Shown: piece after piece, positions 35,649 to 44,769 of the stretch
How positions within the stretch are numbered: position 1 is the first letter of the stretch
Layout: each line of letters begins with the position of its first letter
NCBI GenBank assembly: GCA_029945725.1
Contig: JAQSDB010000011.1
Span: forward strand, 62,001 to 126,000
Length of the DNA: 64,000 bases
Origin: a bacterium
Lineage (GTDB): Bacteria; Pseudomonadota; Gammaproteobacteria; Pseudomonadales; Moraxellaceae
Reading direction: 5' to 3'
The notes under the pieces: generated by a model
Told to the model about the DNA's origin: nothing
Database searches by the model: none
The model's input: only the letters and a program-made list of their open reading frames with translations
Position numbers and translations under genes: made by a program

Positions 35649-36287
35649 TCAGCCCGCTGCCACCGGCATCAGCATTTGCATGACGACCTGGGCTCCTGCG
35701 GCCATGTCGATCTTCATGTCGAGGTCATGCATGGTGTGCAGGCCGATGACGATGCTGACCAGCATCGCCGCCACCGGCTCGGTGGCCAGGTCCTGTCGTA
35801 TCTGCCCCTTTTGCTGGCCCGCACGCAGGGCTGCCGCGAGGCGGTCAATTCCGCTTCGGGTCAGGCGTACATACTGGCGGCGAATGACCTCCGAGCGCGC
35901 ACAGGCATCCAGCAATTGATGGGGCGGCAAGCCGCCCTTGCGTGTGAGAGGGTAGTCACCGGACACCAGTGCCTGCAGAAAACGTTGTACCAGCGAGAGC
36001 AAATCATTGTTTTCCTCTGCGCCCTCATTGCCAGTGCCCAGCAGGGCATCAAGCACCTGATCGCCGATACGGCCCATGACAGCCGAAATCAGCTCGTCCC
36101 TGTTCCTGAAGTGCACGTAGAAGGCACCACGGGTATAGCCGGCTTCGGCACAGACGGCATCAAGGCTGACATCCAGACCTCCGGATTTGAACAGCAGGGC
36201 GGCGGCGCGCATCAGCGCCTCGCGGGTTTCCTGCTTGGCTTCTTCGCGGGAGCGAGGGACGGCATTGGTGGTATTTTTCATGCTCAT
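35649..36287 (-). CDS. TetR-family transcriptional regulator
   Basis: 212 residues. The helix-turn-helix lies at about 20-66 (REALMRAAALLFKSGGLDVSLDAVCAEAGYTRGAFYVHFRNRDEL). The ligand-binding domain resembles AcrR-like repressors of envelope stress or efflux genes. No efflux gene is adjacent, so the target is unknown. Its neighbours are dedA and the DUF523 gene, both on the same strand. Confidence 0.92.
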   Translation of the reverse strand: MSMKNTTNAVPRSREEAKQETREALMRAAALLFKSGGLDVSLDAVCAEAGYTRGAFYVHFRNRDELISAVMGRIGDQVLDALLGTGNEGAEENNDLLSLVQRFLQALVSGDYPLTRKGGLPPHQLLDACARSEVIRRQYVRLTRSGIDRLAAALRAGQQKGQIRQDLATEPVAAMLVSIVIGLHTMHDLDMKIDMAAGAQVVMQMLMPVAAG

Positions 36288-36380
36288 GAATTATCTGGCA
36301 CACGGGTTTGTAGGTGGGCAGGGTTGCCAGGACAAGCATGTTTCCCCGATGGCGCCAGCCTTTGTGCTACGTGCGGCTGC

Positions 36381-37349
36381 TCAGTGAAAATTGCGCAGCA
36401 TCAGTTCAGGCGGGTGGGGCTCCAGATAAACCTGGCGATCAATATAGTCATTGGGGTGTTTTTTCAGGTGGTGCCTGAGCAGGGTGAGCGGAGCAATCAG
36501 CGGCACACGGCCACAGCGGTATTCGTCGACCAGTGTCAGCAGTTCCTGCTTGCTGGCGGCATCCAGATCCTTCTTCAGATAACCCAGCAGATGCTGCAGG
36601 ACATTGGCATGTGTTTTTGTGGTGCTGACTATTTTCAGCGTAGCCATGAACTCCTGAATGTATTCCTGCGCGGCCGCTTCAATCGGGCGCTGATGTGCCA
36701 GTGCCACCAGCCGGCCCAGATGACGGTAGGATTCGTTGCGGTGTGACATCAGCAGGTATTTGTGGCGGCCGTGAAAATCCTGAAGCTTTGCATGCGTCAG
36801 GCCACTGGCCTCCAGATCGCGCCAGCGCCGGAAGGCATAGACACGTGCCACGAAATTCTCGCACAGCTTGTCGTCGCGCAGGCGGCCTTCCTCTTCCACC
36901 GGCAACAGCGGGTGCCGGTGTGTGAACTCGCGGGCATAAACGCCCATCGTGCTGCGCCCCAGCGGATTACCGTTTTCGTGATAAACCTTGATGCTGCCAA
37001 GACCACAGGTGGGCGAACGTCCCATGAAAATATAGCCGCAAAGATCCTGCAGCTCTTCGGCTTTCTCGCGGGCGTAGTGTTCAATTTTTTCAGTCACGTC
37101 GAGGCTGGCGGTGCGGTTGCCGACCACGCGCACTGCGTCGTCCTGCAGCGTGCCCCTCAGATGAATGGCCTCACGGGGAGCACCCATGCCGATGCCCATT
37201 TCCGGGCACACCGCCGTGAACTCAAAACGTTTTGCCAGCAGCTCCGTACAGATTTTTGAGTGTTTATGGCTGCCGTCGTAGCGAACACTGTCTCCCAGCA
37301 GGCACTGGCTGATGCCGACCGGAACTTTTTCGGGGAAAGGGGAAGTCAT
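36381..37349 (-). CDS. TudS-like (DUF523) domain fused to DUF1722
   Basis: 322 residues. The N-terminal DUF523 domain (about 8-160) has Cys16 (ISQCLLG), Cys48 (AVCPEMGIGMG) and Cys115 (GRSPTCGLGS), which correspond to the three cysteines that hold the [4Fe-4S] cluster in thiouracil desulfurase TudS. The C-terminal half (about 190-315; HGRHKYLLMSHRNESYRHLGRLV) is DUF1722, as in YbgA. Detoxification of thiouracil or handling of thiolated bases is inferred. Confidence 0.87.
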   Translation of the reverse strand: MTSPFPEKVPVGISQCLLGDSVRYDGSHKHSKICTELLAKRFEFTAVCPEMGIGMGAPREAIHLRGTLQDDAVRVVGNRTASLDVTEKIEHYAREKAEELQDLCGYIFMGRSPTCGLGSIKVYHENGNPLGRSTMGVYAREFTHRHPLLPVEEEGRLRDDKLCENFVARVYAFRRWRDLEASGLTHAKLQDFHGRHKYLLMSHRNESYRHLGRLVALAHQRPIEAAAQEYIQEFMATLKIVSTTKTHANVLQHLLGYLKKDLDAASKQELLTLVDEYRCGRVPLIAPLTLLRHHLKKHPNDYIDRQVYLEPHPPELMLRNFH

Positions 37350-37375
37350 GATGGTCCGCTGTTGAGTGATGCTGA

Positions 37376-39478
37376 TTACAGGTTGCCAATAAAAAGCTGG
37401 CGCAGGAGTTTCTGTTTCAGGTTTTCCGGGTGATCCAGTTGCAGGCGCTCCAGCAGGGCAGTTGGCACTTCTTTTTCGTCGCGCATGCCGGCTACCAGGG
37501 ATTTCACCAGCTGCAGGGGGTTTTCACTGCTTTCCTTCATGCGTTGCAGGATCTTGATGATGTCCAGTTCATCGTCCGTGAAATCACTGCCAAAGGGAAA
37601 GTCCGGCAGCAGGTTCTTTGCCTGTATGTCTTGCAGGCGCTTGGCTATGGTCGCGGGAAGATTGTTAAGATACGCCTCCGGAATTTCGTAGCCGGGCTCA
37701 ATCTTGCCCGCATGACGGGCCTGTGCCAGCAGTTCGGGCTGGAAGCGGGAATCGGTGATGGCGAGCATGCGCTTGATGACTTCAGCATCAGTCTGGCCAC
37801 GCAGATCGGCGATGCCGTATTCCGTGACCACGATATCGCGCAGATGGCGCGGGATGGTGGTATAGCCGTAACACCAGACAATATTGGATGCGACCTGGCC
37901 TTGGCTGTTGCGTGTGGAGCGCAGCATCAGGATGGAGCGTGCGTCGGGCAGGGCGTGCGCCTGCGCCACAAAGTTGTACTGGCCACCCACACCGCTGACC
38001 AGCTTGCCGGACTCCAGCCCGTCCGAGGTGGCAGAGCCCATCAGTGTCATCATCATGCAGGTATTGATGAAGCTCGCATCACGGCGCTGCAGCGCCGCGA
38101 TTTCTTCGTGGCCGTAAAGCTGATTGATGTAACGGATGGCGGTCATGTTGATGCCGGCCCGTTGTTGCGGTGAAAACTGGCGCAGCTTTTCGTAAAAATC
38201 ACGCGGTCCCAGAAAAAAACCGCCGTGCATGTAAACACCGCCGCGCAGCGTTTCGCCAAGGCAGTGCGTATTGATGAGGGCCAGCGCTTGTTTGTCGGCC
38301 AGATCAGTCGAGAGCTTTTCCTGATCGCAATGCAGCACATTGCCGTGCAGGGTGATGTCATCACGGAAAATCCCGTACTGCTTGAGGAACTCCACGTCTT
38401 CGGCCTGCAGCGGCGAGCGTATCAGGCGCGCTTCCAGCAGGGTCGGCAGGGTGTTGCTGTCTATGGCGGTGGTTATTTTTCCGGCATTGAGAAGTTTTTG
38501 CAGGCCGGCATGGTCAAAAACCTGACGACGCAGGATGCCGGCATCAATCAGGGCCATGAAACCGTTCACAAACATTTCCGAGCAGCCGTAAAGTCCCTGT
38601 GCGAGCGGCCCGCTGTTTTGCATGGGGGCGCCCAGTGCCTTCAAGGCGCTGACATAGTCCGGATTTTTCCGGTCGCGCAGGATCAGGGCATGGGCAATGG
38701 CATCGCCCAGCGAGCCAATACCGATTTGCAGGGTGCCGCCATCCTTGACCAGTGCGCTGACATAAAGGCTGATGGCGTATTCGGCAGGCTCCACCTTCAT
38801 GTTGGGGGCGGAGAAAATGGTGTGGGTGCCGGCCGGGTCGGTCACGATGGCATCCGCATCGCTTTCGGGGATGATGGCATCACCTTCCATGAAGGGCAGT
38901 TCGTGGTTCACCACCAGAACGATATACACCGGCCGGCCACATTTCCGCATCAGCGGCATCAGCTCCAGAACCACATCGGGATTGCCGCTCAGCGAGTATT
39001 CGGTACGGCCGTGATGCTCACGCACCGCCACGGCCTGAGCCAGCACATTCACGCCCTGTATCATCATGTCGCGGGCAGCATGGGTGTAATTGCTGCAGAG
39101 ATAATGCTGCTGCGCGTAATCGTTATGCAGGTAGTCGCCGGACTTGAGGAAGAACTCCACCACCTCCACGTTTTTGGGCACCTGGCCGGTGTGGCGATCC
39201 GCCACATAATCCAGATCGGGATAGTTGCCGAACACCCGCTCCACAAACGGGCCGAGAAAGCGCTGCTCCATGTCGCTTTGTCCCTTGGGCTTGCCCAGCG
39301 AGAGCGCCGTCATGATGCGCAGCTTCATGCCGGGGTTGCTTTTGGCCCGGGCATACAGGGTATTCACCAGCGCATTCGGCTTGCCCACGCCAAGCGGTAT
39401 GCCCATGGTCAGGGCAGGGCCGAGGCGGGTGGTGAGGTCATCCAGGCAATCGTCGATACGGTCGAAATGGCGGGCCAT
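37376..39478 (-). CDS. acetyl-CoA hydrolase/CoA-transferase family protein
   Basis: 700 residues, longer than the usual 430-500 of succinyl-CoA:acetate CoA-transferases. The C-terminal catalytic part shows VGGQYNFVAQAHALPDARSI and VVTEYGIADLRGQTDAEVIKRM, and the last 100 residues are an extra helical extension. Members move CoA between acetate, butyrate or 4-hydroxybutyrate and other acids. The acceptor cannot be named from sequence. It lies 26 bases upstream of the DUF523 gene. Confidence 0.85.
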   Translation of the reverse strand: MARHFDRIDDCLDDLTTRLGPALTMGIPLGVGKPNALVNTLYARAKSNPGMKLRIMTALSLGKPKGQSDMEQRFLGPFVERVFGNYPDLDYVADRHTGQVPKNVEVVEFFLKSGDYLHNDYAQQHYLCSNYTHAARDMMIQGVNVLAQAVAVREHHGRTEYSLSGNPDVVLELMPLMRKCGRPVYIVLVVNHELPFMEGDAIIPESDADAIVTDPAGTHTIFSAPNMKVEPAEYAISLYVSALVKDGGTLQIGIGSLGDAIAHALILRDRKNPDYVSALKALGAPMQNSGPLAQGLYGCSEMFVNGFMALIDAGILRRQVFDHAGLQKLLNAGKITTAIDSNTLPTLLEARLIRSPLQAEDVEFLKQYGIFRDDITLHGNVLHCDQEKLSTDLADKQALALINTHCLGETLRGGVYMHGGFFLGPRDFYEKLRQFSPQQRAGINMTAIRYINQLYGHEEIAALQRRDASFINTCMMMTLMGSATSDGLESGKLVSGVGGQYNFVAQAHALPDARSILMLRSTRNSQGQVASNIVWCYGYTTIPRHLRDIVVTEYGIADLRGQTDAEVIKRMLAITDSRFQPELLAQARHAGKIEPGYEIPEAYLNNLPATIAKRLQDIQAKNLLPDFPFGSDFTDDELDIIKILQRMKESSENPLQLVKSLVAGMRDEKEVPTALLERLQLDHPENLKQKLLRQLFIGNL

Positions 39479-39800
39479 GCAGCGAGCTCCTTCTTGTTGT
39501 CTTATGCCTTCATCTTAGCGGCAAAGCCCGGCTTCGCGCAGCCATACAACGCTTCTCAAGTGTTTCTGCTGTGTGCCTTTAAAAGGCTGAGTCTTGCGCT
39601 CGGGTATGGCAAAGCCCATGGCCGGCATGACGGCGCCACCGGCCGGCCGCTCACCCTGACCACGGCGCAGCATCAGCAACTGGATACGGTGCTGGCGGCT
39701 AACTGGGCGGCCTGATGCCGCGAAAGGCTTTTGAAAACAACTACGCCCGCGACAGCGGGCGTAGTTGTTTGGCGGGTTAGAAAATAACGGTTACGAAATT
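39479..39800. other. 322-base intergenic region
   Basis: It contains a short open frame on the plus strand ending at 39715 (about 50 codons from a GTG near 39560, ending TLTTAQHQQLDTVLAANW). The ending resembles the tail of a larger enzyme and may be a gene remnant; I cannot support a gene. The hairpin at 39735-39770 is described separately. Confidence 0.35.
39735..39770 (-). terminator. strong hairpin ending the pentofuranose operon
   Basis: A perfect 16-bp stem (AAACAACTACGCCCGC with its complement) encloses a 4-base loop. On the minus strand it lies 30 bases after the last gene of the operon and runs into TTGTTTTC. Confidence 0.85.
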
Positions 39801-41468
39801 CTATTTTTTATGATCGACATAAACGTCAAAGAACTTGTATTCCCCTTCTTTTTTCCAGCCCTGAATAACCCCTGTAGTGACCAGAGAGCCAAACTTTCCT
39901 TCAGTTTCCGGTTTCGCGATGGAATTTTTAAACACAAAAACGACCACGCCATCGTGTTCCAGCTTGTGCAGTATCTCGGGAGCCTTGTTGTTGATCTCTG
40001 CATTCATTACCCAGTCAACCCCGATGGGGTTTCTGGTTTTTGTCAGGGCGTGGGCAAGATTGAAAGAGGGGAGGACGGTGAAGTTGTCTCCGTATTTTTC
40101 ATGCAGGATCTTGAATTCTGAATACTCGGCGAAAGACCGGGCATCACCCTTGATAAACCGTAGTGACGGGTAGATTTCTCCCATGTCCATGTTCATTTCG
40201 GATCTGTTGGTGTTGCGCTCGAGGTTGTACGGGTGCCTGTAGCCGCAATAGAAGACTATGCATCCGCTAAAAAAAACAAGGATAAACCCCGAATAAAGAG
40301 AGCGACTTACAAGCCTGGAGTCTTTTAGCAGGGCATAGGCCATGGTCATGATCGATGCTGATGAAAACAGCATGGTTGTTACATAGCCCCAGCTAATGGA
40401 GGCTGACCATGAAATCAGATGAAGCAGGAGCAGCATCTGGTATTCGGTTTTTTTCTTGATGATTCCCATGTAGAGGCAGGCAAACCCCGTAACAATAAAA
40501 ACAACATCAATGGAATAGCCCGGCTTTGCATACCCCTCACTGAAAAGATACTTCCTGGCGCAAAGGAGTATCAGCCAGAAAACGGATATCAGGAACAGGG
40601 ACTCTTTCTGGTTGGTTTTGGGGGAAAGTCTTTTTAAGGCGGCTAAAAAGATAAATGGAGGAAGCAGGGTCAGTAGTGAGAGCCTTTTAAACTTCTCCCA
40701 GTAACTGCCAATGCCAGCATCGAACAGGTCTTTCAGGCTGGTTTGCCCGGAAGTCAGGCTGAGATATTCATCAAGGGAGTGGGTTGCTTTTAAATGAACA
40801 ACAAATGCTGCTGCTACGGCCGTCATGGCAAGGGCTGAAAAAAGGGCTCTTCGGCGCTGGTTGTTAAAAAGCATAAACACCAGAGCGCCAATGGGGATCA
40901 GGTAGAATGATTGCTTGCTTAATGCTGCCGCCATTAAAAAGGCAGCTCCCAGATAAATGACAGGAGATGTGTCTTTTTTGGGGCAGGTGGCGAAGCAAAG
41001 CCCGATGACGCTAAAGAACAGGCCGTCAACGGTATGCCATGCCATGGGCGGGAAATTGTGTACGCAAAAAATAAAGCAGAAGGCAATGGAGAAATACAGG
41101 GCGGTATCGTTTTCGAATTTGAAGTATTTCTTTGAAATCCAGATCAGGCAAAGGTTGTAAGCCATTATCTGGAAATAGAAAATCACCCGGCTGATGAATA
41201 GCGGGGCGTAAATTCCGAAAATATTGATGAAATCAATGGTGTGTAAATAGACGGAGGCGGGGGGTCTCACGTAAATGATGTCCGAGTACATCGTGGCGCC
41301 CGTCAGTACTTGCCACGAGTAACCTAGAATGAACCCGGTATCATTGTTCTCGATGCCGTATGGTGCGTATAGAAAAACGTAGGCAAAAGGCAGCAGGAAA
41401 AGTATTAACTTTGCCAGTTTGCTGCCCGTATTGGCGGGTAAAAGGGAGTTCATTCTTGCCGTCATCAT
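39801..41468 (-). CDS. GT-C fold membrane glycosyltransferase, last gene of the operon
   Basis: 555 residues with about twelve membrane segments and a soluble C-terminal part (from about 430). The first periplasmic loop has IENNDTGFILGYSWQVLTGATMYSD, with an Asp pattern typical of GT-C enzymes that use polyprenyl-phosphate sugars. Base composition is clearly richer in A+T than in neighbours, with long A and T runs, which suggests acquisition from elsewhere. The acceptor is unknown. It lies 9 bases after the flippase-like gene. Confidence 0.75.
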   Translation of the reverse strand: MMTARMNSLLPANTGSKLAKLILFLLPFAYVFLYAPYGIENNDTGFILGYSWQVLTGATMYSDIIYVRPPASVYLHTIDFINIFGIYAPLFISRVIFYFQIMAYNLCLIWISKKYFKFENDTALYFSIAFCFIFCVHNFPPMAWHTVDGLFFSVIGLCFATCPKKDTSPVIYLGAAFLMAAALSKQSFYLIPIGALVFMLFNNQRRRALFSALAMTAVAAAFVVHLKATHSLDEYLSLTSGQTSLKDLFDAGIGSYWEKFKRLSLLTLLPPFIFLAALKRLSPKTNQKESLFLISVFWLILLCARKYLFSEGYAKPGYSIDVVFIVTGFACLYMGIIKKKTEYQMLLLLHLISWSASISWGYVTTMLFSSASIMTMAYALLKDSRLVSRSLYSGFILVFFSGCIVFYCGYRHPYNLERNTNRSEMNMDMGEIYPSLRFIKGDARSFAEYSEFKILHEKYGDNFTVLPSFNLAHALTKTRNPIGVDWVMNAEINNKAPEILHKLEHDGVVVFVFKNSIAKPETEGKFGSLVTTGVIQGWKKEGEYKFFDVYVDHKK

Positions 41469-41477
41469 TTTCGTGAT

Positions 41478-42425
41478 TTAGTTGGTCTGGTTTCGTTTTG
41501 CAAGAAAGGCCGCTCCAATGGCGACGGCAAACCATAATGTTGCCAGTCTTATCAGGACCGTTGCCGCAATGGCATCGGCATTCGGCATTCCTTTCCAGGC
41601 CAGCAGCGTCACCATCACCGCTTCGGCGCCACCGAGGCCACCAGGCATGAAGCTGAGTGCGCCGGCCAGCATGGAGGTGGCGTAGACAAACACGGCAAAG
41701 GCCAGCGGTATGTCCGCGCCCATCCAGTTCAATATCCAGTGAAAAGCCAGTGCCTCGGCGCTCCATGCCGTGACGCTCAGCAAGGTGGCCCCGACGAGCA
41801 TGCCGGGCCGATGGCAACGCTGCGCTTCGAGCAGCACATGCAGCAGGTGCCTGACCAGGCCGAGGACTTTGCCGTGCTGTTCGGGAATCCGCTCCAGCAG
41901 CCACTTGATCAATGTGCCTTGAGACAACACGGCAAAGCCGGCCACGACCAGAAGCACGCCGGCCGCAATCATCGGGCGTGCATCCGGATACAGCGTCAGG
42001 CCGAACAGGGTCAGCACTACCACGGCAAACAGGTCAGACAAGCGTTCGCTGAAGAAGGCGGCAAAGCTTTTCGGGTAGGGCACACCGAAAGGCTTGAGCA
42101 ATACGCCGCGCAGGGCTTCGCCCGCCTTGCCCGGTGTTGTGGTGAGGGCAAAGCCGGACAGGTAGATCTTCAGGCTGGGCCACCAGGGGACGGGATGTTC
42201 AAGCGCCTTGAGGTAGCCCTGCCAGCGCAGGAAACGCAGACCGTAGTTGAGTGAGGACATCAGCAGGGTAATGGCAATGCCGAATACGCCGACCTTTGCC
42301 ACGGCACTGCTGACTCCGTGCCAGCCACCCCACAAGGAAAAGCCCAGATAGCCGAGTGCTGAAAACACCACCGAGAGAATGACTGCCCGATAGCGCCAGC
42401 CGGACAGGTAAAGGGTTTCGCTCAC
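41478..42425 (-). CDS. LPG-synthase TM family (UPF0104) flippase-like membrane protein
   Basis: 315 residues with about eight membrane segments. GFALTTTPGKAGEALRGVLLK, FFSERLSDLFAVVVL and PGGLGGAEAVMVTLL are the motifs of this family, which includes the membrane half of MprF and proteins next to glycolipid genes. It may translocate the polyprenyl-linked pentose. The start overlaps the SDR stop by 4 bases. Confidence 0.85.
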   Translation of the reverse strand: MSETLYLSGWRYRAVILSVVFSALGYLGFSLWGGWHGVSSAVAKVGVFGIAITLLMSSLNYGLRFLRWQGYLKALEHPVPWWPSLKIYLSGFALTTTPGKAGEALRGVLLKPFGVPYPKSFAAFFSERLSDLFAVVVLTLFGLTLYPDARPMIAAGVLLVVAGFAVLSQGTLIKWLLERIPEQHGKVLGLVRHLLHVLLEAQRCHRPGMLVGATLLSVTAWSAEALAFHWILNWMGADIPLAFAVFVYATSMLAGALSFMPGGLGGAEAVMVTLLAWKGMPNADAIAATVLIRLATLWFAVAIGAAFLAKRNQTN

Positions 42426-43162
42426 AGGTTCAGCCTCTTGAATACCGGCTGCGGGATGCTGCGGATGATCAGCATGATCAGTGCCCAGAAACCGGGGGTG
42501 TAGAGCGTGTCAGTCTTGCGTTCGATGCCCTTGACGATGCGCCGGGCGACCTGCTCGGGCGTCGCAAGCAGCGCGGCCGGCAAGGGCAGGCCCTGGGTCA
42601 TCGGGGTATCGACAAAGCCGGGCTTGATGGTGATGACGTGAACACCCGCCTTGAACAGGCGCGCACGCAGCCCTTCACAGAATGTTGAAACAGCGGCCTT
42701 TGCGGTGCCGTACAGGTAGTTGGAGGGGCGGCCACGGTCGCCGGCTACCGACGAAATGACGGCGAGGGTGCCGCAGCGCTGAATCTCGAACTGGTTGGCC
42801 AGCAGGGTAAGCAGGGCAATGACCGAGGTGCCGTTGTTGGCAAACTCCTGCAGCGCCACACCGGCATCCTGCTCGCAGGCTTTCTGGTCGGGCAGGGTGC
42901 CATGGGCAATCAGGGCAATATCGATTTGCTGCATGGCGCTCAGGCAGCTGTCGAGCATCGCCGGGTGTACGGCAAAGTCGGTGGCGTCCATGCAGTGCCG
43001 GGTGACGGCTTTGGCGCCGCGTGCGGTTAAATCAGCGGCGGTTTGCTCCAGTTTTTCCCGGTTGCGGCCGACCAGGAAAAACTCGGCTCCCTGTTCTGCC
43101 CACAGGCGTGCACAGGCGGCGGCAATGGCGGAGGTGGCGCCAATAATCAAAACCTTTTTCAT
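42422..43162 (-). CDS. DprE2-like short-chain dehydrogenase
   Basis: 246 residues from an ATG with AGGGAA upstream. The nucleotide-binding motif is IIGATSAIAAACA. The catalytic Ser lies in AVISSVAGDRGRPSN, with YLYGTAK supplying Tyr and Lys. In mycobacteria DprE2 reduces the 2-keto intermediate made by DprE1 to decaprenylphosphoryl arabinose. The DprE1-like and UbiA-like neighbours make this reading likely. Confidence 0.85.
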   Translation of the reverse strand: MKKVLIIGATSAIAAACARLWAEQGAEFFLVGRNREKLEQTAADLTARGAKAVTRHCMDATDFAVHPAMLDSCLSAMQQIDIALIAHGTLPDQKACEQDAGVALQEFANNGTSVIALLTLLANQFEIQRCGTLAVISSVAGDRGRPSNYLYGTAKAAVSTFCEGLRARLFKAGVHVITIKPGFVDTPMTQGLPLPAALLATPEQVARRIVKGIERKTDTLYTPGFWALIMLIIRSIPQPVFKRLNL

Positions 43163-43263
43163 GGTAATTCCCTGTCGCACTCTGTACGGGAGTGGCCTGT
43201 GTGTCATTAAGTAAAACGAACGCTGTTAGCGCTCGAGTCAAAAACCGTAGCGCCGGGGCGGTC

Positions 43264-44769
43264 TTAAAAGCTGTAACTTACAGCGAATTTCTTGCTCGGG
43301 TTTTCCTTGTCGTAAGCCCTTATGACCGACCTGAGCTTTTGCGCGGACTCCAGGTCGGTTGCAAAGAACAAAACGGTATCCTGTGCTGCTGTGACTCTGG
43401 GTATGGAGAGTTTCATGGCGGCAACCCTGATCCAGTTGTCCGGCTTCTCCGGAAACCAGCCGTCATAGACAAAGGCATATCTGACGTTTTTCCTGTCCAT
43501 CAGCCCCTTTATCCATGCCGGTCCTTTTTCCGATCTCCGCAGCGTCAGGGCTTCCAGGCTGCCAAGTCCCCATAAATCCAGAACATACTTGTCCGTGTTG
43601 AGTGCAACCAGCCCGAGATCATTTACGGCAACCGGTTCATCCAGTTTCCGGGCGATCATCGACATGCGGTATTGCTGATTGTAAATGTTTGCTGATGCCA
43701 TCGGTGTGGTGATAGTCGGGTAAACAAGGTTTGCATAGGCAAGGGGGAGCAGGCCGAAAATAATGGCCGTATTGCGCGGGCTCATGTGTTCAATGCAATT
43801 GAACATGAAAAACAGGCCAATGAACGTTAGCCAGTATATCTCGTAGCGTCCGTACCATCCGCTTTTCCCGAGCAGTATGTGCAGCGTGGTTGTGGTAACC
43901 AGAAGAAATACCAGCGACTTTCTGTCCTTGAAAATAAAGCACATGGCTACAATCAGGATAATGGTTCTTTTGTACCCATGGATTTGATTGACTGCATTTT
44001 CGACAACGGACGAAAGGCCGGAGGTATTGGACTTGGCTATAATGGATGAGGGTAAAAAACCGCAGCCAATGTGATGAAGAAACAGGGAGAATGCGGCGAT
44101 TGCCGTGCAGATGGCTGCGCCGCAGATAATGGCGTTTTTTCTCTCCCCTTTAAAAAAAAGATACAGTAGTACGGGCATTGAGATGGCAAGTCCCTCATAC
44201 CGGACTAACGGCAGGAAGAACAAGGCCAGATAGACCGGCAGGGATGTTGCCAATTCGCCTTTGAATTCTCTTTTGATGACGCTGATGGCAATGACGGATG
44301 TCAAAAAAACCTGAAGGCAATGCTCCATTCCATTGAACACAAGACCGTAAAAATTGGTTGCCATAAACCATCCGATAAGGATGGCCGCCTTGTATTGGCG
44401 GGCTGTTCCGTCAAGCATCCTGCTTATGATGGTGAACGTCAGAAAAGAAAAAACCACGTTCAGGAAAAGAGGGACATAAGCGATTGATTTGCCCAGTATT
44501 GAAAATGGTGCAATCAAGAAAGGCCATAAGATGCTGGAGGATGGCGCTGAAAACTCGTTTGGGTTTATTCCGTACACGCCATTATAGATATTTTTGGCAA
44601 GTTCAATATGAATGTAGGGGTCATCAAGGGTGTAGATGAAATGGCCGTCATTGATGGCCAGGACCAAAGCGGCAATCAGGGTGAGCGGCAGAAAAAATAC
44701 AAAAAACGCCAGGCCTGTCTCCGCCGGCTTCCTGCCCGTAAATAGTGAATCAGTGTTTTTGTTTTTCAT
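43264..44769 (-). CDS. GT-C fold membrane glycosyltransferase, internal gene of the operon
   Basis: 501 residues with about ten membrane segments and a C-terminal periplasmic part (from about 360). The first loop has YTLDDPYIHIELAKNIYNG, close to the DDAYI...A.N motif of arabinofuranosyl-transferring GT-C proteins. It is A+T-richer than the flanking dprE1-like gene. Its first base overlaps the dprE1-like stop. A 101-base gap follows before the SDR gene. The acceptor is unknown. Confidence 0.75.
   Translation of the reverse strand: MKNKNTDSLFTGRKPAETGLAFFVFFLPLTLIAALVLAINDGHFIYTLDDPYIHIELAKNIYNGVYGINPNEFSAPSSSILWPFLIAPFSILGKSIAYVPLFLNVVFSFLTFTIISRMLDGTARQYKAAILIGWFMATNFYGLVFNGMEHCLQVFLTSVIAISVIKREFKGELATSLPVYLALFFLPLVRYEGLAISMPVLLYLFFKGERKNAIICGAAICTAIAAFSLFLHHIGCGFLPSSIIAKSNTSGLSSVVENAVNQIHGYKRTIILIVAMCFIFKDRKSLVFLLVTTTTLHILLGKSGWYGRYEIYWLTFIGLFFMFNCIEHMSPRNTAIIFGLLPLAYANLVYPTITTPMASANIYNQQYRMSMIARKLDEPVAVNDLGLVALNTDKYVLDLWGLGSLEALTLRRSEKGPAWIKGLMDRKNVRYAFVYDGWFPEKPDNWIRVAAMKLSIPRVTAAQDTVLFFATDLESAQKLRSVIRAYDKENPSKKFAVSYSF

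Noticed and set aside
38225-39715. A 496-codon open frame on the plus strand, antisense to the acetyl-CoA hydrolase gene
   Set aside because: It mirrors a well-supported gene in a G+C-rich genome, has no family resemblance and no ribosome site. Such shadow frames are also seen opposite metR, the kinase, the MFS-PlsC gene, tamA and aspS.
39560-39715. A short plus-strand frame of about 50 codons ending TLTTAQHQQLDTVLAANW, possibly the tail of an inactivated enzyme gene
   Set aside because: Only a weak resemblance to the C-terminus of aldolase-type enzymes, no start region and no ribosome site. Not enough to call a pseudogene.
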